Source of the DNA: Cloacibacillus sp. An23
Lineage (GTDB): Bacteria; Synergistota; Synergistia; Synergistales; Synergistaceae
Assembly (NCBI RefSeq): GCF_002159945.1
Contig: NZ_NFJQ01000008.1
Span: forward strand, 1-64,000
Direction of reading: 5' to 3'
DNA length: 64,000 nucleotides
Every line of letters begins with the position of its first letter. Positions within the stretch are counted from its first letter, which is position 1. Below the pieces are notes generated by a model that had not been told where the DNA came from, did no database searches, and was given only the letters and a program-made list of their open reading frames with translations. A program made the position numbers and the translations under genes. Shown one piece after another: positions 33,776 to 42,591 of the stretch.

Positions 33776-34384
33776 GTGTACTATTTCGTGCAGGGGCTGA
33801 CTCTAGGCCTCGCCTATGTCGCTCCGATAGGAGTTCAGAATCTGTTCGTGATCAACTCCGCGATGGCGCAGAGCCGCAGGCGCGCGCTGCTGACGGCGCT
33901 TATAGTGGTCTTCTTCGACGTTACTCTCGCGCTGTTCTGCTTCTTCGGCGTCGGAGCGCTGATACAGAGGTATGAATGGCTTCAAATGTGCGTCCTCGGC
34001 ATAGGCGGCCTCATAGTCATAAAAATCGGCGCCGGCCTGCTGCGCGAGAAGCCGCGCGAGCTGGGCTCGCCCGGCGAGGGCATGCCGCTGATGCGCACGG
34101 CCGCATCGGCCTGCGTCGTCACGTGGTTCAACCCGCAGGCGCTGATAGACGGCACGATGATGCTCGGCGCTTTCTACGTCACGCTGCCGCCGGAGCAGTC
34201 CGCGGCCTTCATCGGCGGCGTAGCCTGCGCCTCTGCCTTGTGGTTCACCGGGCTCTCGCTCGTCGTCTCGCTTTTCCGCGACAGGCTCGGAGCCCGCTTG
34301 CTGCGCGCCGTCAACATCGTGTGCGGCGTCGTGATAATTTTCTACGGAGCCAAGCTGCTGTACGGACTTACGCGCTTTTTCTAG
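33776..34384 (+). CDS. LysE-family amino acid exporter
   Basis: A 202-residue membrane protein with about six helices. The N-terminal GLAYVAPIGVQNLFVIN matches the LysE/ArgO exporter pattern with its conserved Gly-Pro/Gln-Asn region, and FNPQALIDG in the middle is also typical. It would export basic or other amino acids when they accumulate, as during growth on peptides. It starts at GTG 33776 and lies between two NhaC-type antiporters. Confidence 0.87.
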   Translation: MYYFVQGLTLGLAYVAPIGVQNLFVINSAMAQSRRRALLTALIVVFFDVTLALFCFFGVGALIQRYEWLQMCVLGIGGLIVIKIGAGLLREKPRELGSPGEGMPLMRTAASACVVTWFNPQALIDGTMMLGAFYVTLPPEQSAAFIGGVACASALWFTGLSLVVSLFRDRLGARLLRAVNIVCGVVIIFYGAKLLYGLTRFF

Positions 34385-34537
34385 GCGCGTTACGCGCCGC
34401 GTTATTCATGTCTAAAGGTGGTGGTGCCGGGCTATTCGGGAACGTTTCTTTCACCGCGCGGTATTCTGAGGGGGCCGGTCCGTCCGGGACCGGCGTAGAG
34501 GGGTTATTACGCTGCTGAAAGGGAGGATGCTGTTGTT

Positions 34538-36004
34538 ATGAAAGCCATTATGAAACTTACTCCGATCATCGTCATCGCCGGGCTTATGGTATCCGGTATG
34601 GATATACTGCTCGCCGCTCCTATTTCCTTTATGTACGCTTCGATCGTCGCAATGGCCGTCGATAAATTCAAGTTCGGCGACTGTATGAACGCGGCGCTTG
34701 AAAATCTCAAGCACTTCCTTATAGTCTTTTTGATTCTTGAAGTCGCCTACGCAGTCGCCGAATGCTTTATGGCGACCGGAGTAGCCGCCGCAGTCATCAA
34801 CATGTCGCTCGCGGCCGGACTCAGCGCGAAGACCGTCGCCGTGGTCGCCTTCGTGCTGACCTGCATCCTTTCCACGGCCACAGGGACGTCCTGGGGAACG
34901 TTCGCCGCGTGCGCGCCGATATTCCTCTGGCTCAACCACATCGTCGGCGGCGATATACTTCTCACCATCGGAGCAATAGCCGGCGGCTCCTGCTTCGGCG
35001 ACAACATTGGGCTTATCTCCGACACCACGATAGTCAGCTCCGGCATCCAGCAGGTCGAGGTCATAGACCGTGTGCGCCATCAGGGCGTATGGTCGGGACT
35101 TTGCCTCATCATCGGCGCGATCATATTCTATGTGGCTTCCATGGGCATGCCGGGGACTACGGCGCAGGCTTCGGAGGCTATTTCGCAGATTCCGCCCGTC
35201 GTCTGGCGCGCGCTGGCCGACGAACGCCCATCGGCAGTCACGCTGCTCAACCTCGTGCGTGAGGGCGTGCCGTATTACATGGTGATCCCGCTTATTCTTG
35301 TAATCGGCACCGCCATCAAAGGATACAGCACGCTTATCTGCATTGCGTGCGGAATAATCTCGTCGCTGATTCTGGGCCTCATCGCGGGTACGGTTGAAAG
35401 CCTCAGCTCCTTCCTCGACCTTGTCTACACGGGATTCTCCGACGCCGGCGGCTGGTCGATAGCGATGATGCTCTGGGTAGGAGCCTTCGGCGGCGTAATG
35501 CGCCTCATGAACGCATTCGACTCCGTCGCGGCGCTCATCGTCAAGACGGTGCGCAACGTGCGCCAGCTTATGTTCGCCAACAGCCTCATGTGCCTTATAG
35601 GCAACGCCGCGCTGTCGGACGAAATGGCGCAGATAGTCACCATCAGCCCGATAATCAAGGACATCACGGAAAAGAACGTAGTCGCGTCGAAGAAAGATAT
35701 GTACACGCTCGCGCTGCGCAACGCGACGTTTGCGGACGCGATGGGCGTCCTCGGCTCGCAGCTCATTCCGTGGCACTGCTATATGGGATTCTTCCTCGGC
35801 ATCAGCGCGTCGGTCTATCCTCTCGCCTCCGGCATCACGGCGGGCGGAGTGATCGCCCACAACTATTACGCGATGGTCGCCGTAGGCTCCATGCTTCTGC
35901 TGACGCTCACGGGCTGGGACCGCTTCATCCCGCTTTTCAAACTTCCGTCCGAGCCGCAGGTCTACCTCAAGAAAAACGCGGCGCAGTACGAAGGCGGAAA
36001 GTAA
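34538..36004 (+). CDS. NhaC-family antiporter (second copy)
   Basis: A 488-residue membrane protein of the same family as the gene at 32135 but only distantly similar. STATGTSWGTFAACAPIF, GGSCFGDNIGLISDTTIVSS and LGSQLIPWHCYMG are its family segments. Members include Na+/H+ and Na+/amino acid or malate/lactate antiporters. ATG 34538 lies some 12 bases after GGGAGG. It ends the SDR-amidohydrolase-transport run; the roughly 150 bases after it show no further gene before the pyr promoter. Confidence 0.85.
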   Translation: MKAIMKLTPIIVIAGLMVSGMDILLAAPISFMYASIVAMAVDKFKFGDCMNAALENLKHFLIVFLILEVAYAVAECFMATGVAAAVINMSLAAGLSAKTVAVVAFVLTCILSTATGTSWGTFAACAPIFLWLNHIVGGDILLTIGAIAGGSCFGDNIGLISDTTIVSSGIQQVEVIDRVRHQGVWSGLCLIIGAIIFYVASMGMPGTTAQASEAISQIPPVVWRALADERPSAVTLLNLVREGVPYYMVIPLILVIGTAIKGYSTLICIACGIISSLILGLIAGTVESLSSFLDLVYTGFSDAGGWSIAMMLWVGAFGGVMRLMNAFDSVAALIVKTVRNVRQLMFANSLMCLIGNAALSDEMAQIVTISPIIKDITEKNVVASKKDMYTLALRNATFADAMGVLGSQLIPWHCYMGFFLGISASVYPLASGITAGGVIAHNYYAMVAVGSMLLLTLTGWDRFIPLFKLPSEPQVYLKKNAAQYEGGK

Positions 36005-36154
36005 CGTCAAATCGTCGGTACACGCGAAACTTTACGGCGGCGCGGCGAATCCGTGCCGCCTTTCGCGTATTCATGAGCGGAACGCGCGGCGTACGGAGCG
36101 GCACGAAGTTTCACAAGACGCGGAAATTTCGTTGAAAATATATTTTGCAATCGC

Positions 36155-36183
36155 TTGCATAAAACTTCGGGATGAGCTATACT
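36155..36183 (+). promoter_or_regulatory. Promoter of the pyrR-pyrB-pyrC operon
   Basis: TTGCAT (36155-36160) and TATACT (36178-36183) are exactly 17 bases apart. The transcript would start near 36190 and carry a leader of about 160 bases before pyrR. Confidence 0.72.
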
Positions 36184-36215
36184 TCTTACAGCTGAATCAG
36201 AGGGAGGCGCGCACA

Positions 36216-36296
36216 ATGTTTCGACAGATTTCCGGTTTTTCGCATGAGCTCGGAGCGTGGGCCGCGTCGCCGTCTTTTCGTCCGTTTATCGCGTAA
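36216..36296 (+). CDS. Putative 26-residue pyr leader peptide
   Basis: ATG 36216 is preceded by GGGAGG at good spacing (36202-36207) and the frame closes at TAA 36294-36296, giving a 26-residue peptide beginning MFRQISGFSHEL. It ends about 25 bases before a run of seven T residues (36320-36326) and about 60 bases before pyrR. It occupies the place where enteric pyrBI operons have a leader peptide that couples translation to UTP-sensitive attenuation. The upstream AATCAGAGGGAGGC also loosely resembles a PyrR RNA site. Function is inferred. Confidence 0.45.
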   Translation: MFRQISGFSHELGAWAASPSFRPFIA

Positions 36297-36353
36297 GGCT
36301 GTCCGTCATGGCGGTCTTATTTTTTTGTCCGAATTTTTTAAGGAGGGGTTTTA

Positions 36354-36905
36354 ATGGCGGAACTCAGAGAGAAAGCGCAGCTTATGGATTCGCAGGACTT
36401 GAACCGCGTCATTCGCCGCATCGCCCACGAGATGGTGGAGCACAACAAGGGCACTGAAAACATGGTGCTCGTCGGCATCCACCGCCGCGGCGTCTATATC
36501 GCGCGCAGGCTCCAGAAGCTTATCGAAGAGGCCGAGGGGCAGAAGGTTCCGTGCGGCGAGCTCGACATAACGCTTTACCGCGACGACCTCACGGCGCTCG
36601 CCGAGCAGCCGATAATCCACAGCACGAGGATTCCTGTCGATATAGCGGGAAAGCACGTCTTCCTCGTCGACGACGTGCTCTTCACGGGGCGCACGGTGCG
36701 CGCGGCGCTCGAAGCCCTGGTCGATCTCGGACGGCCCCAGATAGTGCAGCTAGCGGTCATCATCGACCGCGGACACAGGGAGCTGCCGATCCACGCCGAC
36801 ATTTGCGGGAAGAAAGTGCCGACCTCTAAGAACGAGGTCATAGAAGTAAAAGTTTCTGAGCTTGACGGAAAGGACGAGGTGGTAATCTGTGAGCGCGACG
36901 CTTAA
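36354..36905 (+). CDS. pyrR: PyrR bifunctional pyr operon regulator / uracil phosphoribosyltransferase
   Basis: A 183-residue PRTase-fold protein. The PRPP motif is VFLVDDVLFTGRTVRAAL and the N-terminal VGIHRRGVYIARRL is typical of PyrR. In many bacteria it binds pyr leader RNA when UMP is high and causes attenuation; it also has uracil phosphoribosyltransferase activity. ATG 36354 follows AAGGAGGGG. It overlaps the start of pyrB by 17 bases, suggesting coupled translation. Confidence 0.93.
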   Translation: MAELREKAQLMDSQDLNRVIRRIAHEMVEHNKGTENMVLVGIHRRGVYIARRLQKLIEEAEGQKVPCGELDITLYRDDLTALAEQPIIHSTRIPVDIAGKHVFLVDDVLFTGRTVRAALEALVDLGRPQIVQLAVIIDRGHRELPIHADICGKKVPTSKNEVIEVKVSELDGKDEVVICERDA

Positions 36906-37845
36906 CGAAATCGGACAGATGACATGGCGCCATAGGAGCGTCATCGACGTAGACGACTGGACGCGCGAGGAATTTCTTTTCTTCCTCGACCAGTCGCGCC
37001 ACATGGAGAACGTTATGGACAGGCCGGTGAAGAAAGTCCCGGCGCTCCGCGGCAAGATGTGCGTGAACCTTTTCTTTGAGAACTCGACTCGCACGCGCGT
37101 TTCGTTCGAGCTCGCGGAGAAGATGCTCTCGGCCGACGTCGTAAACTGGTCGGTCTCCGGCTCTTCGACGGCCAAGGGCGAGACGATGCGCGACACGGCG
37201 TGGACTCTCGAAGCTATGGGCGCGGACATCGTAGTCATGCGCCACGGTGCGGTCGGCGCGGCTCAGTACCTCGCCTCGAAGCTCAAGCACGGCATCGTGC
37301 TCAACGCGGGCGACGGCACCCACGCGCACCCGACGCAGGCGCTTCTCGACGTCTACACGGCGTGGAAGCACTTCGGCAGCCTCGAAGGACGCAAAATAGC
37401 GCTCGTCGGCGACGTGCTGCACAGCCGCGTCGCGCGCAGCGACGTCATAGCCTTCAAGACTATGGGCTGCGAAGTCGTTCTTTCCGGCCCGCCGACCCTC
37501 ATGCCGCGCGAGGTCGAGTGCCTCGGCGTCACCTACGAGCGCGACGCGCGCAAGGCCGTCGAGGACGCTGACATGGTCTACCTGCTCCGCATCCAGCGCG
37601 AGCGCCAGCAGGACGGGTTGTTCCCGTCGGTCGACGAGTATCACCGCTGGTGGGGCGCGGACGAAGAACTCATGAAGCTCGCGAAGCCCGGCGCTCTCGC
37701 GATGCATCCCGGACCGATCAACCGCGGCGTCGAAATCGCCTCCGAGGTGGCGGACGGACATCAAAGCGTGATACTGGAGCAGGTTCGTTCGGGCGTCGCC
37801 ACGAGGATGGCGCTTCTCTATCTCTGCGGCGGAGGTGCGAGATAA
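36889..37845 (+). CDS. pyrB: Aspartate carbamoyltransferase catalytic subunit
   Basis: A 318-residue enzyme that carbamoylates aspartate in de novo pyrimidine synthesis. Carbamoyl-phosphate-binding FENSTRTRVSFE, HPTQALLDVYT, the LLRIQRERQ loop and HPGPINRGVEI are all present. It starts at GTG 36889 inside pyrR and its stop overlaps the pyrC start by one base (TAATG). No pyrI regulatory subunit is present, so control is probably at the RNA level through PyrR. Confidence 0.95.
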   Translation: MSATLNEIGQMTWRHRSVIDVDDWTREEFLFFLDQSRHMENVMDRPVKKVPALRGKMCVNLFFENSTRTRVSFELAEKMLSADVVNWSVSGSSTAKGETMRDTAWTLEAMGADIVVMRHGAVGAAQYLASKLKHGIVLNAGDGTHAHPTQALLDVYTAWKHFGSLEGRKIALVGDVLHSRVARSDVIAFKTMGCEVVLSGPPTLMPREVECLGVTYERDARKAVEDADMVYLLRIQRERQQDGLFPSVDEYHRWWGADEELMKLAKPGALAMHPGPINRGVEIASEVADGHQSVILEQVRSGVATRMALLYLCGGGAR

Positions 37846-39149
37846 TGGAAAAGCTTTTATTCAAGGGATTCAAGGTATTCGACGGCAAAGAGTTCATAAA
37901 AGACGACTGCGTTCTCGTCGAGGACGGCAAGATTGCGAAGATAGGCTCGGGCCTTGAATGCGCGGACGCCGAGGTTGTGGAAGGAAACGGACGGCTGCTC
38001 ACGCCGGGCTTCATCGATCTTCACGCTCACTTCCGCGATCCGGGGCTCGAGTGGAACGAAGACTTGAAAAGCGGCGCTATGGCGGGAGCCGCGGGCGGCT
38101 TCACGACGCTCGTCGCCATGCCGAACACGAAGCCCGCTGTCTCCGAGCCGGCGCTCGTCGAGTACGTGCTGAGCCACGGCGCGGCGGCGAAGGCCGCGCG
38201 CATACTGCCCGCAGGCTGCGTCAGCAAGAAGCGCGAGGGCAAGGAGATATGCGAGATGGAAAAAATGGCGGAGGCCGGAGCCGTGTTCTTCACCGACGAC
38301 GGTTCGCCGGTGGCCACGAGCCACCTGCTGCGCCTTGCGCTGCTCTACACCGGCAAGCGTCTGCCGCGCGTCATGGAGCACCCCGAGGAGATAAGCCTCT
38401 TCCAGGGCGGGCAGGTCCACGAGGGCCGCGTCAGCGCGATGTCCGGCCTCAAAGGCATCCCCGGCGCGTCTGAGGAGATCGACGTAGCGCGCGGCATAGC
38501 GCTCGTCCGCGACACCGGCTCGCGCATCCACTTCACACACATCTCATGCGCCGGCGCAGTTGAGCTTATCCGCAACGCGAAGCGCGCGGGGCTCGACGTC
38601 ACCTGCGACACGACCTTCCACCACCTCACGCTCAATGAGAACGCCGTCATCGGAAGCGGCTACAACTCGCGCTTCAAGGTCAATCCGCCGCTTCGCTCGG
38701 TCGAGGACCAGCGCGCGCTGTGGGAGGGGCTCGTGGACGGAACGATAGACGCGATAGTCACCGACCACGCTCCGTGGCACATGGACGAGAAGGACGAACC
38801 GTTCCAGGAGGCTCCCTTCGGCATCGCTTCGCTTGAGTGCGCCGCCGCGGTGCTGCTCGACTACCGCGCGAAGAACCGCCCCGAAGTGCCGCTCGAACTC
38901 ATCTTTACGAAGATGACCTCAGCGCCCGCCGCGCTGCTTCCCGAAAAGTGGCAGGGCCTCGGCGTGATAGCCGAGGGCGCGTGCGCCGACCTTACGGTGA
39001 TAGACGAGGCACGCACCCGCATAGTAGACTGCCAGACGTGGCACAGCAAGGCGCGCTGCTGCCCGTGGGAGGGGATAGCGCTCACGAGCTGGCCGGTCAT
39101 GACCTTCGTCGAGGGGCGCAAGATCTGGCAGGACGACGAAGAACTGTAA
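37845..39149 (+). CDS. pyrC: Dihydroorotase
   Basis: A 434-residue zinc amidohydrolase that cyclises carbamoylaspartate to dihydroorotate. The metal-binding HxH is in DLHAHFRDPG, and VTDHAPWHMDEK and SGLKGIPGASEEID are typical of the type I class. ATG 37845 overlaps the pyrB stop and is preceded by GGAGG. The pyr genes pyrD, pyrK and carAB are not in the window. Confidence 0.94.
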   Translation: MEKLLFKGFKVFDGKEFIKDDCVLVEDGKIAKIGSGLECADAEVVEGNGRLLTPGFIDLHAHFRDPGLEWNEDLKSGAMAGAAGGFTTLVAMPNTKPAVSEPALVEYVLSHGAAAKAARILPAGCVSKKREGKEICEMEKMAEAGAVFFTDDGSPVATSHLLRLALLYTGKRLPRVMEHPEEISLFQGGQVHEGRVSAMSGLKGIPGASEEIDVARGIALVRDTGSRIHFTHISCAGAVELIRNAKRAGLDVTCDTTFHHLTLNENAVIGSGYNSRFKVNPPLRSVEDQRALWEGLVDGTIDAIVTDHAPWHMDEKDEPFQEAPFGIASLECAAAVLLDYRAKNRPEVPLELIFTKMTSAPAALLPEKWQGLGVIAEGACADLTVIDEARTRIVDCQTWHSKARCCPWEGIALTSWPVMTFVEGRKIWQDDEEL

Positions 39150-39195
39150 GAAACCGCTAATTTTACCGCGCCGCCAAAATTGCGCGCGCGGCGGT

Positions 39196-39253
39196 TATAA
39201 TATAGTAAGAACGGATAGCACAACCTTGCGTTGTGCTATCTCCTTACGGAGGG
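39196..39253 (+). promoter_or_regulatory. Structured 5' region of pyrF-pyrE
   Basis: A -10-like TATAAT lies at 39196-39201, without a clear -35. It is followed by a perfect 11-base hairpin GATAGCACAAC (39214-39224)/GTTGTGCTATC (39230-39240) with a five-base loop. Directly after it CTCC (40-43 of this line, 39240-39243) can pair with GGAG (39248-39251), which is part of the pyrF ribosome site. The arrangement suggests RNA-level control of pyrF translation. Confidence 0.5.
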
Positions 39254-39260
39254 ATAATTT

Positions 39261-39968
39261 ATGGAAGAAAGACAGTGCGGGCTCATCCTCGCGCTCGACG
39301 TGCAAACGCCGGACGCGGCGCGCGAGTTCCTCGACAGACTGGACAAGGCGACGCGCTACGTGAAAATCGGGCCGCGCCTCTACGCGATGGGCGGCCTTCC
39401 GTTCGTTAAAGAAATCATAGCGAGAGGGTACGACGTGTTCCTCGACCTCAAGCTGCACGACATCCCGAACACCGTCGCCTCGGCGGTCGAGCCTCTTTCG
39501 GAAGCGGGGCTCTGGGCTCTCACGATACACACGTCGGGCGGTTATGAGATGATGGCGCGCAGCGTCGCGATGCGCGACAAGACCGGAAGCAAGATGAAGC
39601 TCTTCGGCATCACGGTGCTGACGAGCCTCGGCGGCGAGCTTTGGAGCGGCGTGCATCCCGGCTGCGATATGAACGGTGCGCTCATTGGCCGCGCCGAAAC
39701 CGCGGAGCGCGCCGGCCTCGACGGTATAGTCTGCTCGCCGCTCGACCTCGAGCTTCTTCAGGGACGCGCGAAAAGGCTGCTGCGCATCGTCCCGGGCATA
39801 AGAACGAAGAAAGTAAGCACGGAGGATCAGACGCGCGTAGCCACGGCGGCGGACGCCGCGAAGGCCGGCGCGTCGTACATAGTCGTCGGGCGTCCGATAC
39901 TCGAGGCCGCCGACCCGATTGCGGCGGCGAAGGATATATTGAAGACATTAGAGGAGGCTTCACGCTGA
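39261..39968 (+). CDS. pyrF: Orotidine 5'-phosphate decarboxylase
   Basis: A 235-residue TIM-barrel enzyme that decarboxylates OMP to UMP. The catalytic DxKxxD motif is in FLDLKLHDIPNTV, with ILALDV at the N-terminus and IVVGRPI for phosphate binding near the end. ATG 39261 follows GGAGGGATAA. Its stop overlaps the start of pyrE (TGATG), so the two are translated together. It is 111 bases after pyrC, with its own structured leader. Confidence 0.95.
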   Translation: MEERQCGLILALDVQTPDAAREFLDRLDKATRYVKIGPRLYAMGGLPFVKEIIARGYDVFLDLKLHDIPNTVASAVEPLSEAGLWALTIHTSGGYEMMARSVAMRDKTGSKMKLFGITVLTSLGGELWSGVHPGCDMNGALIGRAETAERAGLDGIVCSPLDLELLQGRAKRLLRIVPGIRTKKVSTEDQTRVATAADAAKAGASYIVVGRPILEAADPIAAAKDILKTLEEASR

Positions 39969-40567
39969 TGGCCTGTACCTGCGCGAACGAAGAAGTTTCA
40001 AAGAAAATTCTTGAAATGATGAAAGAAAGCGGAGCTCATCTTCAGGGGCATTTCAAGCTCACCTCTGGGCTGCACAGCGACAACTACATGCAGTGCGCTC
40101 TCATGCTGCGCTATCCGAAGTACGCCGCCTACGCCGGCGCGGAGCTCGCGAAGCTGCTCGAGCCGTACAGGCCGGACTTCATACTTTCGCCCGCGCTCGG
40201 CGGCCTTATTATAGGCCACGAAGTCGCGCGCGCGCTCGACGTGCCGTTCCTCTTCACCGAGCGCGTAGACGGAGACATGCGCCTCAAACGCTTCCCGCAC
40301 CCCGGAAAGCTGCGCTTCGCGCTCGTCGAGGACGTATGCACGACCGGCAAGTCGTCGCGCGAGTCCGCGCAGATACTCGTAGACGGAGGGGCGGAATGGG
40401 CCGGCTCCGGCTGCATTGTGGACCGCCGCGCGCCCGAGTGTCTGCCTGACTGGGATCTGAAGTCGCTGGTAAAGGTGCATTTCGCGACCTACAGGCCCGA
40501 GGAATGCCCGCTCTGCGCGGCGGGGCTTCCGCTCGTGAAGCCCGGCAGCCGCCCGGACGGAAAATAA
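39968..40567 (+). CDS. pyrE: Orotate phosphoribosyltransferase
   Basis: A 199-residue PRTase that makes OMP from orotate and PRPP. GHFKLTSGLHSDNYMQ at the N-terminus and the PRPP motif ALVEDVCTTGKSSRE are diagnostic. It resembles the longer archaeal-like PyrE form with a C-terminal CPLC cysteine pair (about residues 179-182). It is coupled to pyrF. The TroA-like gene follows after only three bases, so the transcript may continue into the LPS export genes. Confidence 0.93.
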   Translation: MACTCANEEVSKKILEMMKESGAHLQGHFKLTSGLHSDNYMQCALMLRYPKYAAYAGAELAKLLEPYRPDFILSPALGGLIIGHEVARALDVPFLFTERVDGDMRLKRFPHPGKLRFALVEDVCTTGKSSRESAQILVDGGAEWAGSGCIVDRRAPECLPDWDLKSLVKVHFATYRPEECPLCAAGLPLVKPGSRPDGK

Positions 40568-40570
40568 AGC

Positions 40571-41431
40571 ATGGCTAAAGCGGCGCGCTTTTTCGCCGCG
40601 AGTCTGACGCTGGCGCTCGCCGCGTTATTCGCGTTCGTCCCGTTTCTCTGCGCGGGACGGGCGATCGCGGCGCAGAAGCGCGTCAGGATAGCCGTAACGT
40701 CTCCGTGGCTTCTTGAAACCGCGTCGTTCATATGCGGCGACAGGGCCTCGGTGCGCGCTCTCGCCGTTCTCGAAGCCGACGGGCGCGAGCGGCTCGTCTC
40801 GCGCCCTGCGCGCGGCGAGGTCGTGATAGCCTTCGACGCGGCCGACGCATCGCGCCACAGGATAAGCGCGAAGAACTCAAACCTCGCGCTGCTCTTCGAC
40901 ATGGTGCAGGTTTCCGAGGAAAAGCTGCGCCGCGCCTTCTTCGACCCCGCGATGCTTCCGTTCATTGCGCAGGAGATAATGAAGGCCGTTTCAAAAATAG
41001 ACCCTGAGAGCTACGCCTATTACCAGAGGCGGCTCGCCGAGTTCCAATCGCGCATAGACAGCGCCGTCGGCGTCGGGCGGCACCTTTCGGCCGGCGGCGC
41101 CTCGAAGGCGCTCGACCTGACCGGCGCCGAGGGCGTATGGCTCCGCTCGTCGATAGAGGGAATAGTCCGCCCGCCTGACGGCGTATGGAACGGCTGGCTC
41201 TCGGGGGACGGCGCGGCTCTGAGCGCCGCGCTCGACGAGGCCGCGCGGCGCGGCTGGCTGCTGTTGCTCGACCCGTGGACGCCGGAGACGATACGCGCCG
41301 CCGCCGCGGCATACCCGAACCGTATGACTCTTCCGCCTCCGTCCGGAGACGGCGACATATTCGTATTCCTTCACGACATCCTGACCTCCGTCGCCGCGCG
41401 CCTCGGCGCGGAAAAGCCGTCTCAAAAGTAA
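40571..41431 (+). CDS. Exported TroA/ZnuA-like protein with degenerate metal site
   Basis: A 286-residue protein with an N-terminal signal peptide ending near AIAAQ (about residues 1-35). The middle part (DPAMLPFIAQEIMKAVSKIDPESYAYYQRRL) matches the backbone helix of cluster A-I (zinc/manganese) solute-binding proteins, and the C-terminal half resembles their second lobe. The usual histidine ligands (for example in a DPHxWLDP segment) are not seen, so metal binding is doubtful. No ABC permease or ATPase for metals is nearby; the next genes are lptA and lptB. A periplasmic role unrelated to metal uptake is possible. Family moderately sure, function unknown. Confidence 0.6.
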   Translation: MAKAARFFAASLTLALAALFAFVPFLCAGRAIAAQKRVRIAVTSPWLLETASFICGDRASVRALAVLEADGRERLVSRPARGEVVIAFDAADASRHRISAKNSNLALLFDMVQVSEEKLRRAFFDPAMLPFIAQEIMKAVSKIDPESYAYYQRRLAEFQSRIDSAVGVGRHLSAGGASKALDLTGAEGVWLRSSIEGIVRPPDGVWNGWLSGDGAALSAALDEAARRGWLLLLDPWTPETIRAAAAAYPNRMTLPPPSGDGDIFVFLHDILTSVAARLGAEKPSQK

Positions 41432-41516
41432 TGTGTAAATCGGAAAAATAATGTAGAATAGACGATACGGCGCGCACGGACGCGCGCCGCTATCTCTGTG
41501 GAAAAAGAGGTCTCCG

Positions 41517-42590
41517 ATGAAAATAAAACGAGTTTTAGCCGCGCTATGCGCAATATCAGCGCTCTGCTCAGCGTCGCTCCCGGCAATCGCCGCGCAGGCG
41601 CAGCAGGGCGGCGTGAAGAAGGTGGAGACGACGCTCTCCGCCGACAGCATCGACTACAACGTCAACACGGGCGACGCGCGCGCCTCCGGCAACGTCGTCA
41701 TAAAACGCGAGGGCGCGACGCTCTGGGGCGACGAGGCCGAAGGCAATACGAACGACGAAGTGATGACGCTGCGCGGCAACGTGCGCGGAGAATTCCCAGA
41801 ACAGGACGCGACGCTCAAATCGGAGAGCGCCACGTGGACCGGGGACAAATCCAAACGCACCGACGGCCTCGTTGAGGCATTCGGCAGCGTGCGGCTCACG
41901 CGCGGCGCGGAAGACTACCTCAACGCCGACTATGTGCGCTGGGAGCCTGGGACTGAAAACTACGCCGCGCGCGGCGGCGTGGACGGCCTGCTCGAAAAGA
42001 AAATCCTGAAAGCCGACGACGCGAGACGCAGCGGAAATAAATTCTGGGCCACGGGAGTGCGCCGTTACGAGGACCTGGTAGAAAAGTTCGCCGTCTCGGC
42101 GCGTACAGTCGAAGGCACCCTGGCGCCGGACCCGCAGACCGGACAGGACGCGCTCAAGGACATGGTGGCCGACCGTAACGTCGTGCTCGATTATGTGGAC
42201 CGCGAGGGGCTCAAGACGCGCGTGACCGGCGACAGGGCCGTCTATTCGAAGGCCCGCGGCACGATAGTCGTCTCGGGCAACACGAAGGCCGTCCGCAGCG
42301 ACGGCAAGACCGTCACAGCCGATACGATGGTCGTCCACGAGGACACGAGGGTGATCGAAGCCAAGGGCAATTCGCGCATAATCTTCGTAGTGGACGAGGA
42401 AGAGCAGCCGGCGGATCAGAAGAAGGACGGCGGAAAGAACGCGAAAAAGTCCGGAGCTCCCGCCAGGAGCGCCGAAAAGAGCCCCGAAACCGGCGGCACG
42501 CCCAAAGCCGAGAGCGGAGCCAAGCGCCCCTCATCAGGCTCGGAGAGCACTCTCAGTGACGACGAGACGCGCTGGGTGGAGGGCTGGTAG
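41517..42590 (+). CDS. lptA: LptA/OstA-like periplasmic LPS transport protein
   Basis: A 357-residue protein with a signal peptide (about residues 1-26, ending at AIAAQA) followed by repeated beta-jellyroll OstA/LptA strands, seen as alternating short motifs such as TLSADSIDYNV, GNVVIKREGATLWGDEA and RLTRGAEDYLNADYVRWE. LptA forms the periplasmic bridge carrying LPS from LptBFG to the outer membrane. It is much longer than E. coli LptA (185 residues) and ends in a Lys/Ser/Gly-rich low-complexity tail (from about residue 290). lptB follows after one base, which supports the role. Confidence 0.8.
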   Translation: MKIKRVLAALCAISALCSASLPAIAAQAQQGGVKKVETTLSADSIDYNVNTGDARASGNVVIKREGATLWGDEAEGNTNDEVMTLRGNVRGEFPEQDATLKSESATWTGDKSKRTDGLVEAFGSVRLTRGAEDYLNADYVRWEPGTENYAARGGVDGLLEKKILKADDARRSGNKFWATGVRRYEDLVEKFAVSARTVEGTLAPDPQTGQDALKDMVADRNVVLDYVDREGLKTRVTGDRAVYSKARGTIVVSGNTKAVRSDGKTVTADTMVVHEDTRVIEAKGNSRIIFVVDEEEQPADQKKDGGKNAKKSGAPARSAEKSPETGGTPKAESGAKRPSSGSESTLSDDETRWVEGW

Positions 42591-42591
42591 G

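Noticed and set aside
34451-36010. Long minus-strand frame opposite the second NhaC gene
   Set aside because: Same shadow pattern; the plus-strand gene has complete family motifs.
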